Of a stretch of 64,000 nt of DNA, positions 1 to 9,294 are shown piece by piece. Made by a program: the position numbers and the translations under genes. The notes beneath the pieces were generated by a model. The model worked only from the letters and a program-made list of their open reading frames with translations, searched no databases and was not told where the DNA came from. How positions within the stretch are numbered: the first letter of the stretch is position 1; every line of letters begins with the position of its first letter. Origin of the DNA: Streptomyces sp. WAC 01529 (GTDB lineage: Bacteria > Actinomycetota > Actinomycetes > Streptomycetales > Streptomycetaceae); assembly GCF_003945545.1 (NCBI RefSeq), contig NZ_CP029617.1, positions 1,618,501 through 1,682,500 of the forward strand, written 5' to 3'.

Positions 1-455
1 GAGCCGTGGTCGGGCTCGGTCAGACCGAAGCAGCCGATGATCTCGCCCGCCGCCATCCCGGGCAGCCACCGCTGCTTCTGCTCCTCGGAGCCGAAGCGGT
101 GGATGGCGTACATCGCGAGGGAGCCCTGCACGGAGACGAGCGAGCGGATACCGGAGTCGGCGGCCTCCAGCTCCAGACAGGCCAGCCCGTACTGGACGGC
201 GCTCGCGCCCGCGCAGCCGTAGCCCTCCAGGGACATGCCGAGCGCCCCGAGGGAGCCCAGTTCGCGGGCCAGCTCGTGGATGCCGGGCAGTTCGCCCTTC
301 TCGTACCAGTCGGCGATGTGCGGCAGCACCCGGTCGGTGGCCCAGCCGCGCACGGTGTCGCGGATCGCCAGGTCCTCCGGGTCGAGGAGGTCGTCGATGC
401 CGAGGAGGTCGGCGGGGTCGAGGGGCGGCAGAGGGGTGCGGGCGCTTGGGGACAT
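1..455 (-). CDS. Acyl-CoA dehydrogenase, glutaryl-CoA dehydrogenase-like (C-terminus beyond window)
   Basis: Only the first 151 codons are present; the gene runs off the left edge. The reading begins MSPSARTPLPPLDPADLL and ends in LTEPDHGS, the substrate/FAD-proximal signature of the glutaryl-CoA dehydrogenase branch of the acyl-CoA dehydrogenase family. The visible part is the alpha-helical N-terminal domain (RDTVRGWATDRVLPHIADWY). The ATG is preceded by GGAGG at 5-nt spacing. Family role: FAD-dependent oxidation of an acyl-CoA in the cytoplasm, in lysine/tryptophan or dicarboxylate breakdown. A palindrome lies just upstream. The substrate cannot be fixed because the catalytic glutamate region is missing. 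Confidence 0.85.
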   Translation of the reverse strand, partial: MSPSARTPLPPLDPADLLGIDDLLDPEDLAIRDTVRGWATDRVLPHIADWYEKGELPGIHELARELGSLGALGMSLEGYGCAGASAVQYGLACLELEAADSGIRSLVSVQGSLAMYAIHRFGSEEQKQRWLPGMAAGEIIGCFGLTEPDHG

Positions 456-475
456 GCGGGCCTCCGGCGGCACAA

Positions 476-492
476 AACTAGCACTGGTAGTT
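476..492. promoter_or_regulatory. 17-bp palindrome upstream of the acyl-CoA dehydrogenase gene
   Basis: The minus-strand sequence AACTACCAGTGCTAGTT pairs at 7 of 8 positions around a central G. It lies 21-37 nt upstream of the acyl-CoA dehydrogenase ATG, where a TetR-type repressor of a degradation gene would be expected to bind. No regulator gene is adjacent in the window, so the binding protein is unknown. Confidence 0.4.
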
Positions 493-582
493 AGCTACGG
501 CTCGCGCTGACGTTACGACGCAGTGTCCCGCACGTCCAGGGCCCTGAGGCGCGCTGAATCCCCGGCCGAAGGCCACCAGGAC

Positions 583-2208
583 TCAGCGGCGGGAGTCGGC
601 CCCGACCCCCGCGGGGTCACGGGGCGCCGGAATGCCCCGCTCGGCCCGTGCCTCGGGCGCCCCGCACTCCATGCCCCGCGGCAGCCGCAACGCCGCGAGC
701 GCTCCGAGCAGCAGCAGGCCCGCGCTGACCAGCAGAGTCACATGCAGCCCGTGGACGAAGGAGTCCCGCGCCGCGGCCCGCAGGGCGGCCCCCGCCTCAC
801 CGCCGAGCCGCGCGGCGACCTCGTACGCCTCCCCCAGCGAGTGACTGGCCGCCTCGCTGTCCGCCGCGGGAACCCCCCGCACCGAGGAGAGCCCCGGCGC
901 GTACGCCGCGTTCATGACCGTGCCGAGCAGCGCGATGCCGATGCCCGCGCCCAGCTGGTAGGAGGTCTCGCCGATGGCCGCGGCCCCGCCCGCCTCGGAC
1001 GGGGGCGCCTCGCTCAGCATCGATTCGTACGCGCCGAAGAGCGTGGTCTCCAGGCCGAAGCCGAGCAGGACGAAGCCGGTGAGCAGCAGGCCGTCGTTGG
1101 CGTGGCCGCCCATGCCGGTGAGCACCACGACCGCGAACGCGGTGAGGCAGAACCCGGCGCAGACCATCCTGCGCGGCCCGAAGCGGTGCAGCATCTTCGA
1201 TCCGGCGAGCCCCGCGGCCATCGCAGCGATGGTGAGCGGGAGCAGCCGCAGCCCGGTCTCCAGCGGGGAGAGACCGAGCACCAGCTGCAAGTACTGCGCG
1301 GCGATCAGTTCGAGCCCCACGAGCGCGAGCATGGCGAGCACGATGCACCCCACCGACGTGCTGAACGCGGGCCGCGCGAACATCGACAGATCGACCAGCG
1401 GGTGCTTGCGCCGCCGCTGCCTGCGGACGAAGCCGACGAGCAGGGCGGCGCCCACGGCGAGGGCGGCCAGGGTGGTGGCGTCGAGCGGCGACTCCCCGCC
1501 GCCGAGCCGCTTCACGCCGAGCACGAGCCCGAAGAGCCCGCCCGCGGCCATCAGCGCGCCGACCACGTCCCACGGCCCGTGCGGGCCCCCGGTGGACTCG
1601 GGCAGCAGCCAGCGTCCGATCGGCAGGCTGACCAGCATCAGCGGGATGTTGATGAGGAAGACCGAGCCCCACCAGAAGTGTTCGAGGAGGAAGCCGCCGA
1701 GCAGCGGCCCGACGGCCGCGCCGACCGCCGCCACCGCGCTCCAGACGCCGATGGCGACGGCCCGCTCGCGCCGGTCGGGGAAGACCTGGCGCAGGATCGA
1801 GAGGGTCGCGGGCATGATCATCGCGCCGCCGACGCCGAGCAGCGCCCGGGCGGCGATGAGGATCTGGGCGTTGTCGGCGAGGGCCGCGATCGCGGAGGCC
1901 ACGCCGAAGAGCGCGTATCCGAGAAGCAGGACCCGTCTGCGGCCGACGCGGTCGCCGAGCGTGCCGAACAGGATGAGGAGCGAGGCGCAGACCAGTGGAT
2001 AGATGTCGACGATCCACAGCAGTTCGATCGCGCCGGGCTTCAGGTCCTCGGTGACCGCGGGCACGGCGACGTGCAGAACGGTGGCGTCGACGGCGACCAG
2101 CAGCAGGCTGACGCAGAGGACGACGAGCACGAGCCAGCGGTTGGCCCCGGCACCGGCCCCGGATCCCCGACGGCCCTGCGGTGCTGCGGCCGTGGTCGTC
2201 CCGGACAT
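583..2208 (-). CDS. MFS drug-efflux transporter, DHA2 (14-TMS) family
   Basis: A 541-residue integral membrane protein. Its first helix carries VDATVLHVAVP, the DHA2 counterpart of the LDxTVVNVALP motif. Motif C-like VGPLLGG and the FLINIPL segment are those of QacA/EmrB-type proton-driven exporters. Hydrophobic segments fill the chain up to about residue 510, followed by a polar tail. I chose the ATG preceded by GGGAGG 7 nt upstream rather than the longer open frame. It is transcribed alone and divergent from the mannosyltransferase gene; a 16-bp direct repeat lies upstream. Substrate unknown. Confidence 0.9.
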   Translation of the reverse strand: MSGTTTAAAPQGRRGSGAGAGANRWLVLVVLCVSLLLVAVDATVLHVAVPAVTEDLKPGAIELLWIVDIYPLVCASLLILFGTLGDRVGRRRVLLLGYALFGVASAIAALADNAQILIAARALLGVGGAMIMPATLSILRQVFPDRRERAVAIGVWSAVAAVGAAVGPLLGGFLLEHFWWGSVFLINIPLMLVSLPIGRWLLPESTGGPHGPWDVVGALMAAGGLFGLVLGVKRLGGGESPLDATTLAALAVGAALLVGFVRRQRRRKHPLVDLSMFARPAFSTSVGCIVLAMLALVGLELIAAQYLQLVLGLSPLETGLRLLPLTIAAMAAGLAGSKMLHRFGPRRMVCAGFCLTAFAVVVLTGMGGHANDGLLLTGFVLLGFGLETTLFGAYESMLSEAPPSEAGGAAAIGETSYQLGAGIGIALLGTVMNAAYAPGLSSVRGVPAADSEAASHSLGEAYEVAARLGGEAGAALRAAARDSFVHGLHVTLLVSAGLLLLGALAALRLPRGMECGAPEARAERGIPAPRDPAGVGADSRR

Positions 2209-2264
2209 GTGCGTACCTCCCAGTGATCCCTCGCATCGGCGGCCTGCGGGACGGGGACTCCCGC

Positions 2265-2302
2265 TCCGGCGGCGCAGACAGTGGCGTCCGGCGGCGCAGA
2301 CA
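2265..2302. repeat. 16-bp direct repeat in the MFS promoter region
   Basis: TCCGGCGGCGCAGACA occurs exactly at 2265-2280 and again at 2287-2302, a 22-bp period (about two helical turns), 57-94 bp upstream of the MFS start. It may be a tandem operator for a regulator of the exporter; no binding protein can be named. Confidence 0.4.
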
Positions 2303-2460
2303 AAGGCGAGTGAGCCGTCAGAGTACGCGAGTTCGCTCCTGGGGCGCGTGGCGGACCTCTCATGGTTGTACGGATGCCGTGTGGCGTACACCACGCTCCC
2401 CGTACCCGGAGCACGCCCCGGGCGGGCGTCCGGTTCCGGCCGCGGCCGATAATCGAGCTT

Positions 2461-3627
2461 GTGACCACTCTTGCCCCACCCCTCTCACCCGCCCCGGCGG
2501 GCCACGCGCTGCGCCGTGCCGCGCCCGCCCTCCTCGTGTACGCGGGGGTGCGCGCGCTGGGCCTCGCGGTGCTCGCGGTGTGGGGCGCGGCGGCCGGCAA
2601 GAGCCCGCACACACTGCTGGCCGCGCGCTGGGACTCGCTCTGGTACACCCGCGTCGCAGAGCACGGCTACGGCTGGCAGGTGCGGCTGCCGGACGGCAGC
2701 GTCCATTCCAACCTCGCGTTCTTCCCGCTCCTGCCCTGGCTGGAGCGGCTCGTCTCGGCGGTCAGTCCCTTGTCGTACGCCGACGCGGGCCTGGTGGTGA
2801 GCTGGCTCGCGTCGCTCTTCGCCGCGGCGGGGATCTTCGCGGTCGCCGACCATCTGTACGGGCGCCGGGCGGGGGTCTGCGCGGTCGCGCTCTGGGCGGT
2901 GCTGCCGGTCGGCATCGTGCAGTCGATGGCGTACAGCGAGTCCCTGTTCACCGCGGTGGCCGCCTGGTCGCTGTACGCGGTGCTCAGAGAGCGGTGGGTC
3001 CTGGCGGGCGTGCTCGCCTCGTGCGCGGGACTGACCCGGCCCGTGGGCGCGGCGGTGGTCGCCGCGGTCTGGGTGGCGGCGGCGGTCCAGGTGTACCGGG
3101 AGGGTCGGGTGCACCGGGAGGGGCGGGCGGACCGGCGCATGCTCCTCGGGGTGGCCCTGGCCCCGCTGGGCGCCGCGGGTTATGTGCTGTGGGTGGGTCA
3201 CCGCACGGGCGGCGGCCTCTTCGGCTATCTCGACGTCCAGGCGGGCTGGGGCAACGGCTTCGACTTCGGTTACGCCTTCGCGCGTTTCATCGGGGAGAAG
3301 TTCACCTCCGTCCCCGGCGCCCTCGCGGGCATCGGTCTCGTCGTCGGGGTGGCGCTCGTGGTCCGGCTGTACGTCGTCGGCGTACGGCAGGGGCAGCCGC
3401 TGCCGCTGCTCGTCTACACCGGGATCGTCGTCGCGCTGGCGCTGTGCGCGGCGGGCTACTTCGGCTCGAAGCCGCGCCTCCTCATGCCCGCCTTCCCGCT
3501 CCTGCTGCCCCTGGCGGTGGCGCTCGCCCGGCTGCGTACGTCCAGGTCGGCGCTGGTCCTCGGGGGTGTGGCCGTGGTGGGCGCGGTCTACGGGGCGTTC
3601 TGGCTGCACGGCTCGGGCCCGCCGTGA
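2461..3627 (+). CDS. PIG-V-like integral membrane mannosyltransferase
   Basis: A 388-residue polytopic membrane protein. WDSLWYTRVAEHGY near residue 55, SNLAFFPLLPWLERL near residue 80 and AYSESLF near residue 160 are the hallmark motifs of the PIG-V/GPI-mannosyltransferase-II-like family, which transfers mannose from polyprenyl-phosphate-mannose outside the membrane. The start is a GTG (VTTLAPPLSP); the upstream in-frame extension is Arg/Pro-rich shadow. The next gene downstream encodes a PAP2 lipid phosphatase. Acceptor unknown; protein O-mannosylation or glycolipid synthesis are possible. Confidence 0.8.
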   Translation: MTTLAPPLSPAPAGHALRRAAPALLVYAGVRALGLAVLAVWGAAAGKSPHTLLAARWDSLWYTRVAEHGYGWQVRLPDGSVHSNLAFFPLLPWLERLVSAVSPLSYADAGLVVSWLASLFAAAGIFAVADHLYGRRAGVCAVALWAVLPVGIVQSMAYSESLFTAVAAWSLYAVLRERWVLAGVLASCAGLTRPVGAAVVAAVWVAAAVQVYREGRVHREGRADRRMLLGVALAPLGAAGYVLWVGHRTGGGLFGYLDVQAGWGNGFDFGYAFARFIGEKFTSVPGALAGIGLVVGVALVVRLYVVGVRQGQPLPLLVYTGIVVALALCAAGYFGSKPRLLMPAFPLLLPLAVALARLRTSRSALVLGGVAVVGAVYGAFWLHGSGPP

Positions 3628-3874
3628 TCCCGTCATGATCATTTCCGGGCGCCGCGGTGACCGTACGGAGAATTCCGCGCCAGGTCCCGGTGAACGAATT
3701 CATAAGCGTCATGAAATGGCGCGGGAAACGATCAATGAATTGAGCAGGGCGGCTGTGACCGAATAGGGAATCCCAGGAATAAACACCGTCCTGAGATCAA
3801 TCCCACATCACATCGTCATCACAAAGCCACTGATTCGGCCTAGTGCCAGACTCACTCGCTGTAACGTCGATTGG

Positions 3875-4903
3875 GTGCGTACCGAACGAAACCTCACCCG
3901 TCTTGACCGGGTCTTCGCCCGGCTGGACCGTGAGCCGGAACGACCGGCCCACCTCGATGTCCCGAGGATGAGCCGGCACCGGGTCGTGCTCTTCGGCTCG
4001 ACCCTGGCGTTCTACCTCGCCATCGTCGTCGCCGTGCTGACCACCTCGTGGCTGGTGCGGTTCGACTGGCAGGTCATGTTCTTCCGGCCCTACCAGCAGT
4101 GGCCGGAGATCCACGCCTTCCTGGACTACTGGGTCGTCCTCGGCCAGCGCGGCCCGACCGCCGTCATGGTCGCGGCCTGGCTCGGCTGGCGCTCCTGGCG
4201 GCAGCACACGCTGCGCCCGCTGCTGATGTTCGGCGCCGCCCTGCTCCTGCTCAACGCGACGGTCGGCGCCGCCAAGATCGGCATGGGCCGCCTCGGTCCG
4301 CACTACGCCACCGCGATCGGCTCGAACGAGATGTGGCTCGGCGGCGATATATTCCCCTCCGGCCACACCGCCAACGCCGTCGTGACCTGGGGAATCCTCG
4401 CCTACATGGCCTCCACGCCACGCACCCGCCGCTATCTGTCGGCCCTGTCGGCCGTGGTCTCCCTCAGCGTCGGCCTCACCACCGTCTACCTCGGTACGCA
4501 CTGGCTGAGCGACGTCTTCCTCGGCTGGGCCGCGGGGCTGCTCATCCTGCTCGCGCTGCCCTGGTTCGAGCCGCTGATCTCCCGGATCGAGGCGGGCGTC
4601 CTCGGCCTGCGCGACTCCTGGCGCGCCCGTCGCGCGGGCGCCGCGGCCCTGCCCGGGCCCGTCGCGGCCCCGGTGGGCGTCCCCGCGATCGTGCCGCAGC
4701 GCCCCGCCGCCGAGGAGAGCGCACCGGCCCGCGAGACGGTCGGCGCCGCCCGCGCCGGACGCCCTCCGGCCTATCTCGCGCCGGGCCCGCACACGGCCCG
4801 CTCCGAGCGCACGCCGGTCACCCCGGCGGGCAGCCGCCGCCCGCCGCACCCCGACCGCGTCTCGCGCGGCACCACGTCCGCCCGCCCGGTGGCGGGCGGC
4901 TGA
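3875..4903 (+). CDS. PAP2-superfamily membrane phosphatase
   Basis: 342 residues. Six hydrophobic segments lie between residues about 32 and 230, with the PAP2 phosphatase motifs in order: KIGMGRLGP (degenerate KX6RP), PSGHTAN with the catalytic histidine, and GTHWLSDVFLGW with the second histidine and aspartate. A proline/alanine-rich cytoplasmic tail follows (about 235-342). It probably dephosphorylates a lipid pyrophosphate or phosphatidate on the outer membrane face; undecaprenyl-pyrophosphate recycling is one possibility. The start is GTG and no Shine-Dalgarno sequence is visible, so the message may be leaderless. The 247-bp upstream gap is AT-rich for this genome. Confidence 0.85.
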   Translation: MRTERNLTRLDRVFARLDREPERPAHLDVPRMSRHRVVLFGSTLAFYLAIVVAVLTTSWLVRFDWQVMFFRPYQQWPEIHAFLDYWVVLGQRGPTAVMVAAWLGWRSWRQHTLRPLLMFGAALLLLNATVGAAKIGMGRLGPHYATAIGSNEMWLGGDIFPSGHTANAVVTWGILAYMASTPRTRRYLSALSAVVSLSVGLTTVYLGTHWLSDVFLGWAAGLLILLALPWFEPLISRIEAGVLGLRDSWRARRAGAAALPGPVAAPVGVPAIVPQRPAAEESAPARETVGAARAGRPPAYLAPGPHTARSERTPVTPAGSRRPPHPDRVSRGTTSARPVAGG

Positions 4904-4948
4904 CCCCGACGGCGGGGGCGCCGGTACGCACAGCCCGTCCCCCGCACC

Positions 4949-4987
4949 GCGAAGGCCCCGGTTCCGTCGAGGAGCCGGGGCCTTCGC
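4949..4987. terminator. Hairpin terminator between PAP2 and I78 genes
   Basis: A perfect 13-bp inverted repeat (GCGAAGGCCCCGG with its complement) and a 13-nt loop, between the convergent PAP2 and I78 inhibitor genes. No strong U tract, as is usual in streptomycetes; probably works in both directions. Confidence 0.75.
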
Positions 4988-5013
4988 CGTACGCCGTCGC
5001 CGCGAGCGGCCGC

Positions 5014-5229
5014 TCAGCCCTTCCAGGAGCGCGTCACGACGCCCTCCTTGACCTCGAAGTTGAGCCGCCCCGCGAGGTACTCCATGGTGATCATCGTCCC
5101 CGGCGGCAGCGACCTGACGGTGGACCAGCCGCGCTCGCGCGCCTGCTGCTCGGCGGCGTCGGCCGCCAGGCCCACGTAACGGTCCGGGCTGTCCTGGGGC
5201 TCTGCGGGTGGGGTCGGGATAGGTGCCAT
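5014..5229 (-). CDS. I78-family peptidase inhibitor
   Basis: A 71-residue protein ending in the I78 domain: [18 protein letters not shown], then [19 protein letters not shown]. This matches the family pattern of a Tyr/Gly entry, a GW, and a TMDYxxxRLN loop that occupies a serine-protease active site. No signal peptide, so it is probably cytoplasmic. A GTG three codons earlier (5238) would give 74 residues; neither start has a convincing ribosome site. It is convergent with PAP2. Confidence 0.7.
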   Translation of the reverse strand: MAPIPTPPAEPQDSPDRYVGLAADAAEQQARERGWSTVRSLPPGTMITMEYLAGRLNFEVKEGVVTRSWKG

Positions 5230-5671
5230 GGCCGCCACGTTAGGCGGCGCGGGTCCGCCACGGAAGGCCGGGACCGCACACCAAGCGTCACGGGTCCCTC
5301 TCCGGTCACGCTTCTGTCACAGGATCACGACGCGCGTTTCGGCCGAACTCCGTCACACGTACGGGCGGTTCCGCACGGGGAACGGTGTAATTCACGAGCG
5401 GCTTCGCAACGCGCGCAAGCCGTGGGCACGGCTGCCCGAATTACCCTCCCCGAATAACGCCGAAGGCCCTTTACGAACCCTCCGCATTTCGGAATCCCGG
5501 TCCCCTCCACCGGAGGTGACGGCGCATAGGGAATTCATGGTTCCGGGTCGGCGCCGCGTGCGCCGCCCGCCCGGAAGCGGCGTACGCCCCCTGTCGGAGT
5601 CGGCACCGGCGCGCGCATCATGGCGTGAGCTTCGAGCGGCTTCGAGCGGGCGCGGGCAGGCCCGGGACGCG
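5230..5671. other. Divergent intergenic region, I78 inhibitor / ctaD
   Basis: This 442-bp gap separates two divergent genes. It has an A/T-richer patch (about 5440-5495) where promoters would be expected, and a small CCTCC-ACC-GGAGG hairpin near 5507. An in-frame ATG at 5537 preceded by AGGG could extend CtaD by 45 residues, but that extension is Arg/Pro-rich and unlike family N-termini. No RNA gene or repeat seen. Confidence 0.5.
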
Positions 5672-7420
5672 ATGGCGAAGGGGCGGGAGATGGGGACCGA
5701 GACGGTACGGGCGGTTCGGCGGCCGGGGCCGGAGCGGCGGCGAGGCCGGGTGGTGGTGGAGTGGCTGACCACCACCGACCACAAGAAGATCGGCCACCTC
5801 TACCTCATCACGTCGTTCGTCTTCTTCCTCGCCGCCGGTCTGATGGCCCTGATGATGCGAGCCGAACTGGCCCGCCCGGGACTCCAGCTGATGACCAACG
5901 AGGAGTTCAACCAGGCCTTCACCATGCACGGCACGATCATGCTGCTGCTCTTCGCGACCCCGACGTTCGCGGGGTTCGCCAACGAGATCATGCCGCTGCA
6001 GATCGGCTCGCCGGACGTCGCCTTCCCCCGGCTGAACATGCTCTCGTACTGGCTCTTCCTCTTCGGCGGCCTGATGGTGCTCGGCTCGCTGCTCGTGCCG
6101 AGCGGTCCCGCGGCCTTCGGCTGGTTCGCGTACGCCCCGCTCAACAGCATGGAGCGGTCGCCGGGCATCGGCGCCGACCTGTGGATCATGGGGCTCGCGC
6201 TCTCCGGCTTCGGCACGATCCTCGGCGCGGTGAACTTCCTGACGACGATCATCGGGATGCGCGCACCCGGGATGACGATGTTCCGGATGCCCATCTTCAC
6301 CTGGAACGTGCTGTTCACCTCGATCCTGGTGCTGATCGCCTTCCCCGTGCTCGCCGCCGCGCTGCTCGTCCTGGAGGCGGACCGGCGCTTCCACTCGCTC
6401 GTCTTCGCCTCGGAGAACGGGGGCGCGCTGCTGTGGCAGCACCTCTTCTGGTTCTTCGGGCACCCCGAGGTCTACATCATCGCGCTGCCGTTCTTCGGCA
6501 TCATCACGGAGATCATCCCGGTCTTCAGCCGCAAACCGATGTTCGGCTATCTGCCGCTGGTCGGCGCGACGATGGCCATCACGGGGCTCTCCGTGGTCGT
6601 GTGGGCGCACCACATGTTCGCGACGGGCGCGGTGCTGCTGCCCTTCTTCTCGTTCGTGTCGTTCCTCATCGCGGTCCCGACGGGCGTGAAGTTCTTCAAC
6701 TGGACGGGCACGATGCTCCGGGGCTCGCTCTCCTTCGAGACACCGATGCTGTGGGCGGTCGGGTTCCTGGTGAGCTTCCTGTTCGGCGGCCTCACGGGCG
6801 TCATCCTCGCCTCGCCGCCGCTCGACTTCCACGTCACCGACTCGTACTTCGTCGTCGCGCACTTCCACTACGTCGTGTTCGGCACGGTCGTCTTCGCGAC
6901 GTTCGGCGGCTTCTTCTTCTGGTGGCCGAAGCTGACGGGCAAGATGCTCGACGAACGCCTGGGCAAGATCCAGTTCTGGACGCTCTTCGTCGGCTTCCAC
7001 ACCACCTTCCTCGTCCAGCACTGGCTGGGCGCCGAGGGCATGCCGCGCCGCTACGCCGACTATCTGGCGGCGGACGGCTTCACGGTCCTCAACACCGTCT
7101 CGACCATCGGGGCGTTCCTGCTCGGCCTGTCCACCCTGCCGTTCCTCTACAACGTCTGGAAGACCGCCAGGTACGGCGAGAAGGTCGAGACCGACGACCC
7201 CTGGGGGTTCGGCCGCTCCCTGGAGTGGGCGACGTCCTGCCCGCCGCCGCGCCACAACTTCCGCACGCTGCCCCGGATCCGCTCCGAGTCCCCGGCCTTC
7301 GACCTGCACCACCCCGAGTACGCGGCGTTCACGGAGTGGAGGACGGACCGGCCTCCCGAGGATCCGCAGACCGAACACCCCGGTCCAGGGCCCGGCTCAG
7401 GAGGTCCCGGGACGCCCTGA
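5672..7420 (+). CDS. ctaD: Cytochrome c oxidase subunit I (stand-alone paralogue)
   Basis: 582 residues, twelve-helix haem-copper oxidase core. Present are the low-spin haem ligand in TMHGT, the Cu-B histidine and crosslinked tyrosine in [10 protein letters not shown], the HH pair in VWAHHMFA, and HFHYVVFG with the last two haem ligands. The end, [12 protein letters not shown], is the usual actinobacterial CtaD C-terminus. The protein is the catalytic subunit of the aa3 oxidase reducing O2 to water. Unlike the main respiratory locus, no ctaC, ctaE or qcr gene is adjacent, so this is probably a second CtaD. The start is uncertain (5672 or 5690). Its 3' end overlaps the convergent WYL gene by 92 bp. 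Confidence 0.92.
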   Translation: MAKGREMGTETVRAVRRPGPERRRGRVVVEWLTTTDHKKIGHLYLITSFVFFLAAGLMALMMRAELARPGLQLMTNEEFNQAFTMHGTIMLLLFATPTFAGFANEIMPLQIGSPDVAFPRLNMLSYWLFLFGGLMVLGSLLVPSGPAAFGWFAYAPLNSMERSPGIGADLWIMGLALSGFGTILGAVNFLTTIIGMRAPGMTMFRMPIFTWNVLFTSILVLIAFPVLAAALLVLEADRRFHSLVFASENGGALLWQHLFWFFGHPEVYIIALPFFGIITEIIPVFSRKPMFGYLPLVGATMAITGLSVVVWAHHMFATGAVLLPFFSFVSFLIAVPTGVKFFNWTGTMLRGSLSFETPMLWAVGFLVSFLFGGLTGVILASPPLDFHVTDSYFVVAHFHYVVFGTVVFATFGGFFFWWPKLTGKMLDERLGKIQFWTLFVGFHTTFLVQHWLGAEGMPRRYADYLAADGFTVLNTVSTIGAFLLGLSTLPFLYNVWKTARYGEKVETDDPWGFGRSLEWATSCPPPRHNFRTLPRIRSESPAFDLHHPEYAAFTEWRTDRPPEDPQTEHPGPGPGSGGPGTP

Positions 7421-8339
7421 TCCGGTCGGCGAGCGCGGCGGGCTCCACCACCTCGAACTCGAAGCCCATGAACATCACGTGGAACACCATCACGTCCAGG
7501 CTCGCCGCCCCCGTGCGCAGCAGACAGCTCCGCTCGGTCTCGGCCTCCAGGGTGCCGTCGCTCGGGGTGATCCGCTGGGCGGCCTCCTCCAGCGGCACGA
7601 GGAGGCGGACCACGGCCTGTGCGGCGTACGCGCGCGTGGAGACGCCCTGCGACACGTACGAGGCCAGATCGCCGGCCGGCGGCGTGCGCGGCGCGAAGCG
7701 CGGCCCGTGCGGCGGCCTCGGCGTGACGCGGTCCACGCGGAACGTACGCCAGTCCTCGCGCTCCAGGTCCCACCCCACGAGGTACCAGCGGCGCTCGGTG
7801 CACACGAGCCGGTGCGGCTCGACGACCCGGCGGCTCGCGCCGCCCCCGTGGTCGCGGTAGTCAAAGCGCAGCCGCTCGGCGTCCCGGCACACGCCCGCGA
7901 GTTCGGTCAGGACCGCGGGGTCCACGCCTTGCGGCTGCGGGGTGCGCAGCATCGGCACGGTGAAGGCGTTGAGGGCGCCGACGCGGTGGCGCAGCCGACT
8001 GGGCAGCACCTGTTCCAGCTTGGTGAGGGCGCGCACCGAGGTCTCGCCGATGCCCTCGATGCCCTGTCCGGCGGCGGTGCGCAGGCCGACCGCGACCGCG
8101 ACCGCCTCGTCGTCGTCCAGGAGCAGCGGCGGCAGCTCGGCCCCCGCGCCGAGCTGGTAGCCGCCGCCGGTGCCGGGGCTGGCGTTGACGGGGTAGCCGA
8201 GTTCGCGCAGCCGGTCCACGTCACGGCGGACCGTGCGCGGGGTGACGCCGAGCCGATCGGCGAGGTCCGCGCCGGACCAGTCGCGGTGGGCCTGCAGCAG
8301 GGAGAGCAGGCGGAGCAGTCGTGCCGAGGTCTCCAACAT
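7329..8339 (-). CDS. YafY-type transcriptional regulator, HTH + WYL domain
   Basis: 336 residues. The N-terminus ([20 protein letters not shown], then [19 protein letters not shown]) is a DeoR-like winged helix-turn-helix. From about residue 140 a WYL domain follows, with [23 protein letters not shown], then a C-terminal WCX-type extension. WYL proteins sense ligands, often nucleic-acid-related, and repress or activate neighbours. The last 92 bp lie antisense to the end of ctaD, so elongation through one gene may affect the other. Transcribed alone; target unknown. Confidence 0.88.
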   Translation of the reverse strand: MLETSARLLRLLSLLQAHRDWSGADLADRLGVTPRTVRRDVDRLRELGYPVNASPGTGGGYQLGAGAELPPLLLDDDEAVAVAVGLRTAAGQGIEGIGETSVRALTKLEQVLPSRLRHRVGALNAFTVPMLRTPQPQGVDPAVLTELAGVCRDAERLRFDYRDHGGGASRRVVEPHRLVCTERRWYLVGWDLEREDWRTFRVDRVTPRPPHGPRFAPRTPPAGDLASYVSQGVSTRAYAAQAVVRLLVPLEEAAQRITPSDGTLEAETERSCLLRTGAASLDVMVFHVMFMGFEFEVVEPAALADRIRASRDLLSRALDRGVRSADPREAGPSSTP

Positions 8340-8391
8340 GAACGCGATTGTGCCCCGGGTTCAGGACAGCCACGGTCCGCGATGCACGATG

Positions 8392-9294
8392 TCAGCTCTC
8401 CGTGGACCCCTCCGTACTGGTCTCCGTCCCGGCCCCTGCCCTCCGGACGCGGACGGCGAGGTCGTTGTCGTTCGTGTAGTACGGGCCGACCTCGACCGCC
8501 CCGTGCGGGGTCTCGCGGCGCACCACCGGGTACGTGAAGATCGTCTTCTTGTCCGCGACGTCGTCGAGCAGGCGGGCGACGCGTACCCGCGGCCCGCTCT
8601 CGCCCGCCGGGAGCAGCCACAGGTCCCAGGGCCCGGGACCGCTGTCGGCGAGCGGGCCCTGGTCGAGGCCGAAGGTGAACTCCGGCCCCTCGGCGGTGAC
8701 TTCGGCCCGGCGGACGAGGCCGGGTTCGGCGCGCCGGACGGCCTCGGCGTACGCGGCCTCGGTCAGCGCGGTGCCGTAGAGCCGGCCGTGCACGGTCAGC
8801 GCCGCGCCCGCGAGCCCGAGTTCGCCCGCCTCGGCGTGCGGCGCCCGCAGCCAGCTGCGCACCGAGAGGTTGCCCTGCTTGGTCGCGTACGGGATGCGCA
8901 CCGCGACATGGCCGCGGCTGCCGCTCGGCGCGCGGTCCACCAGCGAGCGCAGGTCGTTCACGCCCGGCATCAGACGGCGCGGCTCACCGCCCGCGACCTG
9001 GGCGTAGGCGTTCCAGCGGCCCTCGGCGAGTTCGACGCTGCTGGGCAGCGCGGCCCGCAGCCGCCCGTCGGCCGACGGGGAGAGCGGCAGCCGGACGTAG
9101 TCCTCGGCGGAGTCGGCGTCCCGGCGGCGCAGCAGCAGATGGACCGTGTCCTTCGCCCCGGCCCCGCCGGGGTCCGTCACGTCGAAGGTGAGGCCTCCCG
9201 CGGAGTCGGCGACGCAGTCGGCGCGCGGTGCCGTGGCGGCCTTACTGTCGTCCCCGGCGTGCGAGGCGGCCCGCGAGGTGGCCAGGGGCGTCAT
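8392..9294 (-). CDS. Unknown beta-rich protein with two similar halves, coupled to a glycosyltransferase
   Basis: 300 residues, function not recognised. No signal peptide, membrane helix or enzyme motif is evident. The chain looks like two related beta-rich halves: VRLPLSPSADGRLRAAL...GRWNAYAQV (about 70-115) resembles EVTAEGPEFTFGLDQG...GPWDLWLLPAG (about 205-250), each followed by an arginine-rich RRLM or RVRVARLL stretch. The ATG overlaps the TGA of the upstream glycosyltransferase (ATGA, 9291-9294), so the two are probably made together. It may be a glycan-binding partner or a modifying domain for the same cell-surface polymer; this is inference. Confidence 0.65.
   Translation of the reverse strand: MTPLATSRAASHAGDDSKAATAPRADCVADSAGGLTFDVTDPGGAGAKDTVHLLLRRRDADSAEDYVRLPLSPSADGRLRAALPSSVELAEGRWNAYAQVAGGEPRRLMPGVNDLRSLVDRAPSGSRGHVAVRIPYATKQGNLSVRSWLRAPHAEAGELGLAGAALTVHGRLYGTALTEAAYAEAVRRAEPGLVRRAEVTAEGPEFTFGLDQGPLADSGPGPWDLWLLPAGESGPRVRVARLLDDVADKKTIFTYPVVRRETPHGAVEVGPYYTNDNDLAVRVRRAGAGTETSTEGSTES

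Noticed and set aside
583..2236. Overlapping long plus-strand frames opposite the MFS gene
   Set aside because: They are Arg/Pro-rich shadows produced by high G+C; the minus strand has transporter motifs and a good ribosome site.
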